From Mycobacterium rhizamassiliense (GTDB lineage Bacteria; Actinomycetota; Actinomycetes; Mycobacteriales; Mycobacteriaceae), in contig NZ_LT721901.1 of the NCBI RefSeq assembly GCF_900157375.1, forward strand, positions 2,156,315 through 2,220,314: 64,000 nt of DNA, in the 5' to 3' direction. This document shows, piece by piece, positions 28,276 through 36,577 of the stretch. Position numbers and translations under genes: made by a program. The stretch's first letter is position 1. The number at the start of each line of letters is the position of its first letter. The notes under the pieces are model-generated. The model worked only from the letters and a program-made list of their open reading frames with translations. It had not been told where the DNA came from and did no database searches.

Positions 28276-28289
28276 TAGAACACGTTACA
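28276..28289. promoter_or_regulatory. KstR operator in the kshA / Rv3525c-like divergent promoter
   Basis: TAGAACACGTTACA fits the KstR core. It lies 30 bases before the kshA start (28245, minus) and 71 bases before the gamma-carbonic-anhydrase-like start (28361, plus). Confidence 0.86.
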
Positions 28290-28360
28290 GTTTTGTGCCG
28301 TGGACGCGCAATGACAGCGGTCCTAACCATGGGATATTCATTCTGGGGTATATCTAAACG

Positions 28361-28885
28361 ATGCCACTGTTTGCATTCGAGGGACGCGCGCCGCGGATCG
28401 ATCCCACCGCCTTCGTGGCGCCGACTGCGACCCTGATCGGCGACGTCACCGTGGAGGCGGGCGCGTCGGTGTGGTTCAACGCCGTGCTGCGCGGCGATTA
28501 TGGGCCGATTGTCGTGCGGGAAGGCGCCAACGTGCAGGACGGATCGGTGCTGCATGCCCCGCCCGGTATCCCGGTCGACATCGGCCCTGGCGCGACGGTT
28601 GCCCACCTGTGCGTCATCCACGGGGTCCATGTCGGATCCGAGGCGTTGATCGCCAACCACGCCACGGTGCTCGACGGCGCGGTGATCGGCGCCCGCAGTC
28701 TGGTCGCCGCGCATTCGCTGGTGACCGCCGGCAGCCAGATCCCGTCCGGGGTGCTGGCCGTCGGGGCGCCGGCACAGATCAAGGGGCCGATCGCCGGTAC
28801 CGGCGCCGAAATGTGGCTCAACGTGAATCCGCAGGCCTACCGCGACCTGGCGCAGCGCCATCTGGCCGGGCTCGAGGAGCTCTAG
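28361..28885 (+). CDS. Gamma-carbonic-anhydrase-like hexapeptide-repeat protein, Rv3525c-like
   Basis: A 174-residue left-handed beta-helix protein with hexapeptide repeats through about residues 15-150. Metal-ligand histidines are recognisable in VAHLCVIHGVHVG and ANHATVLDG, as in the gamma-CA/Yrdc-PaaY family. The length matches Rv3525c. It shares a divergent KstR-type promoter with kshA, so it may serve steroid or CoA metabolism (PaaY-type proteins are thioesterases) rather than CO2 hydration. Its stop overlaps the convergent KSI-like gene by four bases. Confidence 0.8.
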   Translation: MPLFAFEGRAPRIDPTAFVAPTATLIGDVTVEAGASVWFNAVLRGDYGPIVVREGANVQDGSVLHAPPGIPVDIGPGATVAHLCVIHGVHVGSEALIANHATVLDGAVIGARSLVAAHSLVTAGSQIPSGVLAVGAPAQIKGPIAGTGAEMWLNVNPQAYRDLAQRHLAGLEEL

Positions 28886-29289
28886 ACCTTGGCCGTGTTC
28901 GCGATGGCGCGTTCCATCTCCCAATACGCGCGCAGGGCGAGCATCTGGCCCTCGGCGTTCGCCTTGTAGGTGAACACGCCTTCGGCGGTGGTCTGGTAGT
29001 CGCCGGTGGTGATCAGGATGTGCCCGACGTTGGCTTCCTCGTTGCCGCATTCGTAGGTGTCGCGGAAGTAGAACTCGATCTTGGTGGTGGGGGCGATGAC
29101 CTTGTCCCAGAACTCCGAGATCGCGTCGCGGCCGCGGTGGCCTTTGCCCTCTGGGTCGAAGGGCGACGGTCCGATGGGGTCCTCGACGATGGCGTCGTCG
29201 GCGAACACCGCCAGCCACGCTTCCTTGTCCCGGGCGATGACCGCCTCCCGCGAGCGCCTGCCGGCCTCGTGCGCGGGATGGTCGGTCAC
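28882..29289 (-). CDS. KSI-like (SnoaL/NTF2-fold) protein in the ltp3-ltp4 operon
   Basis: About 135 residues from a GTG at 29289 overlapping the ltp3 stop; longer readings run through ltp3 and are rejected. The segment VFADDAIVEDPIG closely resembles bacterial ketosteroid isomerase around its catalytic base Asp38. Aligned by eye, the KSI Tyr14 position is Ser and the Asp99 position is Phe, so the oxyanion hole is not conserved. It is the last gene of the KstR-controlled Rv3521-ltp4-ltp3 transcript. Delta-5-3-ketosteroid isomerisation or steroid binding is possible but not shown. Confidence 0.72.
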   Translation of the reverse strand: MTDHPAHEAGRRSREAVIARDKEAWLAVFADDAIVEDPIGPSPFDPEGKGHRGRDAISEFWDKVIAPTTKIEFYFRDTYECGNEEANVGHILITTGDYQTTAEGVFTYKANAEGQMLALRAYWEMERAIANTAKV

Positions 29290-30479
29290 GCGTCCACCTT
29301 TTGCGGCTTGTCGGCACCGACCACCCACATGGAGTAGTACTGCGAACCGCCACCGTAGGCGTGTCCCAACGCCTTTCGCGCGTTCGGCACCTGGTGGTCG
29401 CCGCCCTTGCCCATCACCTGGATCGCCGACTCGGCAAAGCGGATGAGGCCCGAGGCGCCGATCGGGTTCGACGACAGCACACCGCCGGAGGGATTCACCG
29501 GAAGCCGCCCCCCGATCTTGGTCTCGCCGGCCTCGGTGAGCTTCCAGCCCTCGCCCTCGGCGGCAAAACCGAGATTTTCCAACCACATTGGCTCGAACCA
29601 GGAGAACGGCACGTAGATCTCCGCGGCGTCGATCTCGTCGATCGGGCTCTTGATCCCGGCCGCCTTCCACAGCGCGGCGGCCGCGTCACGGCCGGCCTGC
29701 GGGCTGACCTGGTCGCGCCCGGAGAACTGCAGCGGCTCGGTGCGCAGCGCGGTCGCGTGAATCCACGCCACCGGTTGTCCTTGCGCCAGACGGGCTTCGG
29801 CGATCTCCTCGTTGCCGATGACGACCGCGGCGGCGCCGTCGGAGGACGGGCACGTCTCGTCGTAGCGGATCGGGTCCCACAGCATCGGGGACTCCATCAC
29901 CTTCTCCACGGTGATGTCCGGCTGGTGCAGGTGGGCCAGCGGGTTGCGGGCACCGTTGAGCCGGTCCTTGACCGCGACGATGGCGCCGATGTTCAGCGGT
30001 GCGCCCGACCGGCGGATGTAGGACCGGACGTGCGGGGCGAAGTAGCCGCCGGCGCCCGCGCCGACCGGCTTGATGAAGGGGATCGGAATCGACAACGCCC
30101 ACATGGCATTTGATTCCGACTGCTTCTCCCACGCCATCGCCAGCACCCGGCGGTACTTGCCGGACTGCACCAGGCTGGCCGCGACCACCGCGGTGGAACC
30201 GCCGACCGAACCCGCGGTGTGCACCCGGATGAGCGGCTTGTTGGTCGCGCCCATGGCGTCGGCCATGAACAGCTCCGGCATCATGACGCCCTCGAAGAAG
30301 TCGGGCGCTTTGCCGACCACGACCGCGTCGATGTCGTCGAACGTGCTACCCGAATCTTCCAGCGCACGGTCGATCGCCTCGCGCACCAGGCCGTTCATCG
30401 AAACGTCCTTGCGCTTGGCCACGTACTTGGTCTGCCCGGTACCCAGTACCGCGGCCAGATGTGCTCCCGCGCCGGCCAT
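29286..30479 (-). CDS. ltp3: Ltp3, thiolase-fold lipid-transfer-type aldolase/keto-acyl protein
   Basis: A 397-residue thiolase-superfamily protein. The C-terminal PSGGVLSSNPIGASGLIRF segment is typical, while the classical nucleophilic cysteine context is not preserved. In Rhodococcus, ltp3 and ltp4 were reported necessary for degrading C24-branched sterol side chains. It overlaps ltp4 (TGATG) and the KSI-like gene, so it lies inside a tightly coupled operon headed by the tandem OB-fold gene. Confidence 0.88.
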   Translation of the reverse strand: MAGAGAHLAAVLGTGQTKYVAKRKDVSMNGLVREAIDRALEDSGSTFDDIDAVVVGKAPDFFEGVMMPELFMADAMGATNKPLIRVHTAGSVGGSTAVVAASLVQSGKYRRVLAMAWEKQSESNAMWALSIPIPFIKPVGAGAGGYFAPHVRSYIRRSGAPLNIGAIVAVKDRLNGARNPLAHLHQPDITVEKVMESPMLWDPIRYDETCPSSDGAAAVVIGNEEIAEARLAQGQPVAWIHATALRTEPLQFSGRDQVSPQAGRDAAAALWKAAGIKSPIDEIDAAEIYVPFSWFEPMWLENLGFAAEGEGWKLTEAGETKIGGRLPVNPSGGVLSSNPIGASGLIRFAESAIQVMGKGGDHQVPNARKALGHAYGGGSQYYSMWVVGADKPQKVDA

Positions 30480-31540
30480 CAGTTCTTCCCTTCCATGACC
30501 GCGACCAGGTTCTGTTGCAGCGCAGGCCCACTGGTGGCATGCGCAAGGACCCGCTCGGCTGATCCGTTCCAGATGTGTTGTGCCGCCAAGCCGATCCGCT
30601 CCAGACCGGCGACGAACATCGGGTTGGCAGCGAGCGCGCCGCCGGACGGGTTCACCTTCGTCTTGCCCGATAGCCCGATCGCTTCGGTGAGGATCAGGTG
30701 CTGGTGGCTGAAGGGCGCGTGGATCTCGGCCACCTCGATCCCGCCCTTGGACGCCTCGGCCGCCTTGGCCGAAGCTGCCGTGGACGACGACACGGTGAGG
30801 TCGCGCGCGCCGAGCACGGGCGTTTCGATGCGGTGCTCGATTCCCGTGATCCAGGCGGGGTTTTCGCGCAACTCGCGGGCCCGGTCACCGGCGGCCAGCA
30901 CGATCGCGGCCGCGCCGTCGGTGATCGGCGCGATGTCGTGGCGGCGCAGCGGGTCGGCGAAGAACGGGCGGGACAGCAGCTCGTCGATGCTCTTGGCCGG
31001 CTTCTCGGAGTCGTTGCGCTCGGCTTGGGCGAACGAGTCGAGCGCGACCTGCGCCATCTGCTCGGCCGTCCACTTGCCGCTGTCCAGCCCGACGCGGGCC
31101 TGCAGTCCGGCCAGTGACACCGAGTCCGGCCACAGCGGCGCGACGGTGTAGGGGTCGGTCTGCCGCGACAGGACCTGCCGCAGGATCCCGGCCGAGGACT
31201 TGCCGAAGCCGTACACCAGCGCGGTGTCGACCTCGCCGGTCAGGATCTTGATGTAGGCCTCGTAGAGCGCCCAGGCGGCGTCCATCTCGACGTGCGACTC
31301 GTTGATCGGCGGCACGGCGCCGATCGAGTCGATCGCCGAGATGAACGAGAATGCCCGTCCGGCAAGGTAATCGGACGATCCTGAGCACCAGAAGCCGATG
31401 TCGGTCCTGGCGATGCCCAGCTCTTCGTACAGCTGGGCGAAGCACGGGATCAACATCTCGACGCCGTTGGTGGTGCCGTCAGTACGGCGGACATGCGGGG
31501 CGTGGGCGAAGCCGACGACCGCAACAGTGCGTTCGCTCAT
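30479..31540 (-). CDS. ltp4: Ltp4, thiolase-fold partner of Ltp3
   Basis: A 353-residue thiolase-superfamily protein, equal in length to Rv3522 within one residue. The C-terminal NPSGGALAANPMFVAGLERIG is conserved, and the canonical thiolase cysteine is absent. It probably works with Ltp3 and the adjacent DUF35-type protein in a C-C cleaving complex acting on branched sterol side chains; that assembly is inferred by analogy with Ltp2-ChsH2. It begins 14 bases after the upstream OB-fold gene's stop. Confidence 0.88.
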   Translation of the reverse strand: MSERTVAVVGFAHAPHVRRTDGTTNGVEMLIPCFAQLYEELGIARTDIGFWCSGSSDYLAGRAFSFISAIDSIGAVPPINESHVEMDAAWALYEAYIKILTGEVDTALVYGFGKSSAGILRQVLSRQTDPYTVAPLWPDSVSLAGLQARVGLDSGKWTAEQMAQVALDSFAQAERNDSEKPAKSIDELLSRPFFADPLRRHDIAPITDGAAAIVLAAGDRARELRENPAWITGIEHRIETPVLGARDLTVSSSTAASAKAAEASKGGIEVAEIHAPFSHQHLILTEAIGLSGKTKVNPSGGALAANPMFVAGLERIGLAAQHIWNGSAERVLAHATSGPALQQNLVAVMEGKN

Positions 31541-31554
31541 GTGCAGATTGGCCT

Positions 31555-32559
31555 TTACAGGTGGTGGCGGTAGGTGTCGTAGTCGGCGTCCGGCTCACCG
31601 GTAGGCCGGAAGAACTCGATGTTGTCGATGCCAAAGCCCCACTCCTCGCGAGGCCTCCACACCGCCTCCACGCGCATGCCCATCCGCACCTCGTGGGCGT
31701 CGATGTCGGCAACCAGGTGCAGGAAGGGAATGTCGGCCCCGTCGAGCAGAACGTAGGCCGCCACGTAGGGCGGCTTGATGCGCTGGCCCTGGAACGGGAT
31801 GTTGATGATCGCGAACGTCGTCACCGTGCCCTTGTCGGGCAGCTCGAGGAACTCGGTGGTGGGCTGGCCGGTGGCCGGGTCGGCGCCGTGCGGCGGGAAG
31901 TAGACCTTGCCCTTCTTGCCCGTCTTGGCGCCCAGCAGCTTGCCCTCGGCGATGGCGCGCAGGTAGGCGCTCTCCTCGTGCGAGGCCGTGTGCTGGATGG
32001 TCAGCGAGACCGGCGTGACGATCATGGTGACCGGGTCTTTATCGCTCGCTGAGGCTTGCCCCTCGGGCTCGGCCGGCTCTTCCTCGTCGCCCGGCTTGAA
32101 GTACGCGATGTCGGTGATGGCGCCCACCGTCTCGGCTGCCCAGTGCACGTGCACGCGGGCGCCGGTGCTGATCTTGTCCGGCTCGCCGGCGTCGACGGCG
32201 TGGATCAGGGGAGTGTCGGCGCCGTCGAGCTTGATCAGCGCCCACGCGAACGGCCGGTCCAGCGGCTCGCCGCCCAGCGGCTCGGGCTGCCAGGTCCAGG
32301 AGACGACGGTCCCGACTGCTGACACCGGTACCATCTCGCCCAGCGGTTCGTAGGTAACCGGGTCGTATTCCGCCGGTGGCACATGCACCCGGCCATCCGA
32401 TCCACGTACCCCCAGGACGCGGTGGTCACGCAGTGCGGTGAAGAACTCACCGAGCGTGGTTCCGACTGAACGGGTGTAGTCGAATGCCAGGGTTAACGGC
32501 GCGGAGAGAGGCGGCTCAGAGTGATCGATAGTGGTCGGGCCGCTCGAAGTGGCTGTCAC
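31555..32559 (-). CDS. Tandem OB-fold (DUF35-type) protein, Rv3521-like
   Basis: A 334-residue protein from a GTG at 32559. Two similar halves are visible: GRVHVPPAEYDPVT...GTVVSWTW near residues 56-91 and KVYFPPHGADPATG...GTVTTFAI near residues 218-250. This indicates a duplicated DUF35/OB-fold unit. No cysteine is present, so neither half has a zinc ribbon. It heads the operon with ltp4, ltp3 and the KSI-like gene. DUF35 domains partner thiolase-fold aldolases, so it is a likely scaffold for Ltp3/Ltp4. The KstR operator begins 10 bases upstream of the start; readings reaching 33435 are spurious. Confidence 0.8.
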   Translation of the reverse strand: MTATSSGPTTIDHSEPPLSAPLTLAFDYTRSVGTTLGEFFTALRDHRVLGVRGSDGRVHVPPAEYDPVTYEPLGEMVPVSAVGTVVSWTWQPEPLGGEPLDRPFAWALIKLDGADTPLIHAVDAGEPDKISTGARVHVHWAAETVGAITDIAYFKPGDEEEPAEPEGQASASDKDPVTMIVTPVSLTIQHTASHEESAYLRAIAEGKLLGAKTGKKGKVYFPPHGADPATGQPTTEFLELPDKGTVTTFAIINIPFQGQRIKPPYVAAYVLLDGADIPFLHLVADIDAHEVRMGMRVEAVWRPREEWGFGIDNIEFFRPTGEPDADYDTYRHHL

Positions 32560-32568
32560 GCCTTCGAG

Positions 32569-32582
32569 TAGAACAGGTTCTA
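32569..32582. promoter_or_regulatory. KstR operator, Rv3521-like / Rv3520c-like divergent promoter
   Basis: TAGAACAGGTTCTA fits the KstR core (AAC-N2-GTT). It lies 10 bases from the minus-strand start at 32559 and 59 bases before the plus-strand ATG at 32641. Confidence 0.82.
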
Positions 32583-32640
32583 AGAACCGTTTCAACACTG
32601 GGTTGTTGTCGGGTCCGTTCTGGTGAGGAAAGGCGAAGAA

Positions 32641-33681
32641 ATGAAGCTGGGTTTGCAGCTCGGATATTGGGGCGCTCAGCCGCCGGAGAATCACGCGGAG
32701 CTCGTCGCCGCGGCCGAGGAAGCCGGATTCGACGCCGTGTTCACCGCCGAGGCCTGGGGCTCGGACGCGTACACGCCGCTGGCCTGGTGGGGTTCGTCGA
32801 CGCAGCGGGTGCGGCTGGGCACGTCGGTGGTTCAGCTCTCCGCGCGGACTCCGACGGCGTGCGCGATGGCCGCGCTGACGCTCGACCACCTGTCCGGCGG
32901 CCGGCACATCCTCGGGCTGGGCGTGTCCGGCCCGCAGGTGGTGGAGGGCTGGTACGGCCAGTCGTTCCCCAAGCCGCTGGCCCGCACGCGCGAATACATC
33001 GACATCATCCGGCAGGTCTGGGCCCGTAAGGAGCCGGTGACCAGCGACGGCCCCCATTACCCGCTGCCTTTGAAGGAGGGGCCCGGGCGGCCCGCGACCG
33101 GCCTGGGCAAGCCGCTGAAGCCCATCACCCATCCGCGGCGCGCTGACATCCCGATCATGCTGGGAGCCGAGGGGCCGAAGAACGTCGCGCTGGCCGCCGA
33201 GATCTGCGACGGCTGGCTGCCGATCTTCTACACCCCGCGGATGGCCGACACCTACAACGAGTGGCTGGACGAGGGCTTCTCCCGCCCGGGTGCCCGCCGC
33301 AGCCGCAAGGACTTCGAGATCTGCGCGACGGCCAACATCGTCATCACCGAGGACCGCGCCGCCGCCTTCGCGGCCATGAAGCCCTACATCGCGCTCTACA
33401 TGGGCGGGATGGGCGCCGAGGACACCAACTTCCACGCCGACGTCTACCGCCGGATGGGTTACTCCGAGGTGGTCGACGACGTCACCAAGCTGTTCCGCAG
33501 CAACCAGAAGGAGAAGGCCGCCGAGATCATCCCGGACGAGGTCATCGACGACGCCGCGATCGTCGGCGACGTCGACTACGTCCGTAAGCAGATCAAGGCC
33601 TGGGAGGCCGCGGGCGTCACGATGATGGTGGTCTCCGGCCGCTCGACCGAGCAGGTAAACGAGCTCGCCGCGCTGATCTAG
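32641..33681 (+). CDS. F420-type luciferase-like (LLM) oxidoreductase, Rv3520c-like
   Basis: A 346-residue TIM-barrel protein of the luciferase-like monooxygenase/F420-dependent family. It has the N-terminal pattern LGLQLGYWGAQPPENHAEL, LGTSVVQL near residues 60-68, and GGRHILGLGVSGPQVVEGW near residues 87-105. Length agrees with Rv3520c (347). An AGGAAAGGCG ribosome-binding site precedes the ATG. Its KstR-controlled promoter ties it to sterol degradation, but the substrate is unknown. Confidence 0.83.
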   Translation: MKLGLQLGYWGAQPPENHAELVAAAEEAGFDAVFTAEAWGSDAYTPLAWWGSSTQRVRLGTSVVQLSARTPTACAMAALTLDHLSGGRHILGLGVSGPQVVEGWYGQSFPKPLARTREYIDIIRQVWARKEPVTSDGPHYPLPLKEGPGRPATGLGKPLKPITHPRRADIPIMLGAEGPKNVALAAEICDGWLPIFYTPRMADTYNEWLDEGFSRPGARRSRKDFEICATANIVITEDRAAAFAAMKPYIALYMGGMGAEDTNFHADVYRRMGYSEVVDDVTKLFRSNQKEKAAEIIPDEVIDDAAIVGDVDYVRKQIKAWEAAGVTMMVVSGRSTEQVNELAALI

Positions 33682-33701
33682 GCCCAGGCTTGCCCCGTCA
33701 A

Positions 33702-33715
33702 TAGAACGGGTTCTA
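33702..33715. promoter_or_regulatory. KstR operator upstream of the Rv3519-like / cyp142 operon
   Basis: TAGAACGGGTTCTA fits T-N2-AAC-N2-GTT-N2-A and ends 10 bases before the ATG at 33726. Confidence 0.84.
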
Positions 33716-33725
33716 GATTGACCGG

Positions 33726-34442
33726 ATGACTGTGTCTCAGCACACTATCGCGGGCACCGTCCTCACCATGCCGGTGAGGATCCGCGAGGCAAACCAGCAC
33801 ATGGCGATGTTCTCGGTGAACGCCGATGCCGCGCAGCAGCTGATCGATTACAGCGGCCTGCAGGTCTGTCGCTATCTGCCCGGCCGCGCGGTCGCGGTCC
33901 TGATGCTGATGCACTACATCGACGGCGACCTGGGTCAGTACTACGAGTTCGGCACCAGCATCATGGTCAACCCGCCGGGGTCGAACGCCAGCGGGCCGCG
34001 CGCTCTCGGCGACGCCGGCGCCTTCATCCACCACCTGCCCGTCGACCAGCCGTTCACACTGGAAGCCGGAACCAAGATCTGGGGTTACCCGAAAGTCATG
34101 GCGGACTTCACGATTCGCGAAGGCCGTCAGTTCGGGTTCGACTGTGCGATAGACGGCCAGCTGGTGATCAGCATGGACTTCGGCCGGGGGCTGCCGTTCC
34201 GGCTGACCCCCCGCGAGCAGGCGCAGCGCAGTTACTCCCACCGCGACGGCATCACCCGCGAGACCGCCTTCGAGCACACCCTGGACGGTGTGCGGACCCG
34301 TATCGGCGGCGCGCGCGTCCGGCTGGGCGATCATCCCTACGCGAAAGAGCTTGCATCGCTGGGACTTCCGAAGCGCGCGATCGTTTCCAGCTCCTCTGAC
34401 CACGTGCAAATGACATTCGGCGACGCCCAGGAGATCTCATGA
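33726..34442 (+). CDS. Acetoacetate-decarboxylase-like protein, Rv3519-like
   Basis: A 238-residue protein resembling the acetoacetate decarboxylase fold. The segment KIWGYPKVMADF (about residues 117-128) places a lysine where the decarboxylase Schiff-base lysine lies, but only one of that family's two adjacent lysines is present. It is transcribed with cyp142 (four-base overlap) from a KstR-type promoter. Its reaction is unknown. Confidence 0.75.
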   Translation: MTVSQHTIAGTVLTMPVRIREANQHMAMFSVNADAAQQLIDYSGLQVCRYLPGRAVAVLMLMHYIDGDLGQYYEFGTSIMVNPPGSNASGPRALGDAGAFIHHLPVDQPFTLEAGTKIWGYPKVMADFTIREGRQFGFDCAIDGQLVISMDFGRGLPFRLTPREQAQRSYSHRDGITRETAFEHTLDGVRTRIGGARVRLGDHPYAKELASLGLPKRAIVSSSSDHVQMTFGDAQEIS

Positions 34443-35647
34443 CCCTTCCCGATGTGAAGACCAAGCCCGACGTCGACTTGACGGACGGCGCCTTCTACGC
34501 CGGCGACTCCCGGTCCATCTACAAGTGGATGCGCGAGAACGAGCCAGTCTTCAGGGACCGCAACGGACTTGCCGCGGCCTCGACCTATCAGTCCGTCATC
34601 GAGGCCGAGCGCAACCCCGAGCTGTTTTCGAATGCCGGCGGCATCCGGCCCGACCAGCCCGGCGTCGAGATGATGATCGAGATGGACGATCCGCAACATC
34701 TGTTGCGCCGCAAGCTCGTCAACTACGGGTTCACCCGCAAGCGGGTGAAGAACCTGGAGGCCTCGATCACGTCGCTGTGCGACACGCTGATCGACGCGGT
34801 GTGCGAACGCGGCGAGTGTGACTTCGTCTGGGACCTCGCCGCGCCGCTGCCGATGGCGGTCATCGGCGACATGCTCGGTGTGCGTCCCGAGGAACGCGCG
34901 ATGTTCCTCAAGTGGTCCGACGATCTGGTCAGCTCGCTGAGCAGCACCGCCGCCGAGGCGGATGTCCAGGTGACGATGGAGGCCTTCGCCACCTACAGCC
35001 AGTACATGATGGGGATGATCGAGGAGCGCAAGAAGGCACCGACCGACGACCTGGTCAGCGTGCTGGTGCACGCCGAGGTCGAAGGGGCGGGCCTGGAGGA
35101 CCACCAGATCGTCACCGAGGTGCTGCTGCTGCTGATCGGCGGCGACGAGACCACCCGTCACACCCTGTCCGGCGGGACGCGCCAGCTGCTGCTGCACCCC
35201 GACCAGCACCGGCGGCTGGCGGGCGATCTGAGCCTGCTGCCCAACGCGATCGAAGAGATGCTGCGCTGGACCGCGCCGGTGAAGAACATGGCGCGCACGA
35301 TCACCGCCGACACCGAATTCCATGGCACTCAACTGAAAAAGGACGAGAAGATCATCCTGCTGTTCGAGTCGGCGAACTTCGACGAGAAGGTGTTCGACGA
35401 CCCGGAGAGCTTCAACATCGACCGCTACCCGAACAACCACCTGGCGTTCGGCTTCGGCACGCACTTCTGTCTTGGCAACCAGCTCGCCCGCCTCGAGCTG
35501 TCGATCATGCAGACGCGGTTGCTGCAACGCCTGCCGGACATGCGGCTGGCGTCTCCAGACGCGCCGCTGCCCTTGCGTCCCGCGAACTTCGTGTCCGGCC
35601 TGGAGAAGATGCCGGTGGCGTTCAGCCCGACCGCGCCGCTGGCGTAG
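34439..35647 (+). CDS. cyp142: Cyp142, sterol C26 monooxygenase
   Basis: A 402-residue intact cytochrome P450. The I-helix motif is LLIGGDETTRH (about residues 232-242) and the haem loop is FGFGTHFCLGNQLAR (Cys about 345). CYP142 backs up CYP125 in side-chain C26 oxidation, with opposite stereochemistry reported for the enzymes. It overlaps the Rv3519-like gene by four bases. Confidence 0.93.
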   Translation: MTLPDVKTKPDVDLTDGAFYAGDSRSIYKWMRENEPVFRDRNGLAAASTYQSVIEAERNPELFSNAGGIRPDQPGVEMMIEMDDPQHLLRRKLVNYGFTRKRVKNLEASITSLCDTLIDAVCERGECDFVWDLAAPLPMAVIGDMLGVRPEERAMFLKWSDDLVSSLSSTAAEADVQVTMEAFATYSQYMMGMIEERKKAPTDDLVSVLVHAEVEGAGLEDHQIVTEVLLLLIGGDETTRHTLSGGTRQLLLHPDQHRRLAGDLSLLPNAIEEMLRWTAPVKNMARTITADTEFHGTQLKKDEKIILLFESANFDEKVFDDPESFNIDRYPNNHLAFGFGTHFCLGNQLARLELSIMQTRLLQRLPDMRLASPDAPLPLRPANFVSGLEKMPVAFSPTAPLA

Positions 35648-35657
35648 ACGTGTTCGC

Positions 35658-35713
35658 CGAACGTGCACCCACTGCGAGATTCACGCTGATTGTCCGCGCT
35701 GAGTGCACATTCG
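35658..35713. repeat. Imperfect inverted repeat between cyp142 and DUF559 copy 2
   Basis: Arms 35658-35671 (CGAACGTGCACCCA) and 35700-35713 pair at 12 of 14 positions. The element lies between the converging cyp142 and DUF559 genes and overlaps the last codons of the latter. It may act as a terminator. A related sequence flanks the other end of the DUF559 gene (36578-36635). Confidence 0.72.
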
Positions 35714-36541
35714 CCGTGCCCAGGCCGCGGCCACCCGCGCCAGAATCCCGCCTCGGGTGTCCTCGGCCGTGACACGGATGGCGATCCAGCCGAGGTCGGA
35801 CAGTGCTTCGTAACGCGCAATGTCCCGGTTGAATTGTCTGCGGTCGGTGCGATGGTGGTCGCCCTCGTACTCGACGCCGACTTTGATGTCCTCCCAGCCC
35901 ATGTCGAGCACTCCCACGCGCTCGCCGTACTGGCCGTAAACGGTGATCTGGGTCTGCGGTCGCAGGTAGCCCGCCTCGATGAGTAGCAGCCGCAGCCACG
36001 TTTCGCGGGGTGACTCGGCTCCGGCGTCGACCAGACGCATCGCCCGGCGTGCGCGCCTGATGTTGCGGTGTCCCCGGTAACGCTCGGCCAGCATCTCGAC
36101 CTCAGCCATCTTGAGACCCGTTGCGCGACTGAGCGCGTCGATGGCCGCAACCGCCTTGACGACGGGATAGCGGCAGGCAAGATCGAGCGCGGTCCGCGCC
36201 GGTGTCGTCAGCGGGAGGCCGGCGATGAGTGCCCTCTCGTCCTCGGCGACTAGATCTGACCACGTACTGATGCCAGCTGGCGGACGCCGATAGGCGTAAA
36301 GCAACTCCGCGGATGCGCGATCGTCAATCCACTTGGCGCCATGCAGCGCGGCCGCGGAGCTTCCCGCCACGATGCCGCGGCGCCGCGACCATAGCCACGC
36401 GGCGTGGGCGCGGGACCGAGCGGTGAGCTCGGTGCCTGTTGGTAGATAGACGTCGGGGTGGATCGCAACGAAGCGGCTGCGCAGCGCGTACGGCGTCACG
36501 ATGCCGGATGCGACGGCCTCGCTCCCGATGAACGGTCCCAT
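35681..36541 (-). CDS. AbiEi-like N-terminal / DUF559 endonuclease-fold protein, copy 2
   Basis: A 286-residue paralog of the protein at 16786-17664. Both share an N-terminal pattern (GSEAVASGIVTPYALRSRF), the middle LTTPARTALDLACRYP stretch, and a C-terminal VLDMGWEDIKVGVEYEGDHHR block followed by a WIAIRVTAED strand, typical of DUF559/Vsr-like nuclease folds. No neighbouring AbiEii toxin gene is present. The last residues (CTQRGQSA) are encoded inside the flanking inverted repeat. It sits between the KstR genes cyp142 and echA19 without an obvious KstR site of its own. Function unknown. Confidence 0.7.
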   Translation of the reverse strand: MGPFIGSEAVASGIVTPYALRSRFVAIHPDVYLPTGTELTARSRAHAAWLWSRRRGIVAGSSAAALHGAKWIDDRASAELLYAYRRPPAGISTWSDLVAEDERALIAGLPLTTPARTALDLACRYPVVKAVAAIDALSRATGLKMAEVEMLAERYRGHRNIRRARRAMRLVDAGAESPRETWLRLLLIEAGYLRPQTQITVYGQYGERVGVLDMGWEDIKVGVEYEGDHHRTDRRQFNRDIARYEALSDLGWIAIRVTAEDTRGGILARVAAAWARRMCTQRGQSA

Positions 36542-36577
36542 AGTCGGGGAGTGTCGCGCGCGGCACTGACACGCTCA

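Noticed and set aside
32560..33435. Upstream extension of the tandem OB-fold gene frame
   Set aside because: Antisense to the F420-type oxidoreductase gene and crosses the KstR operator.
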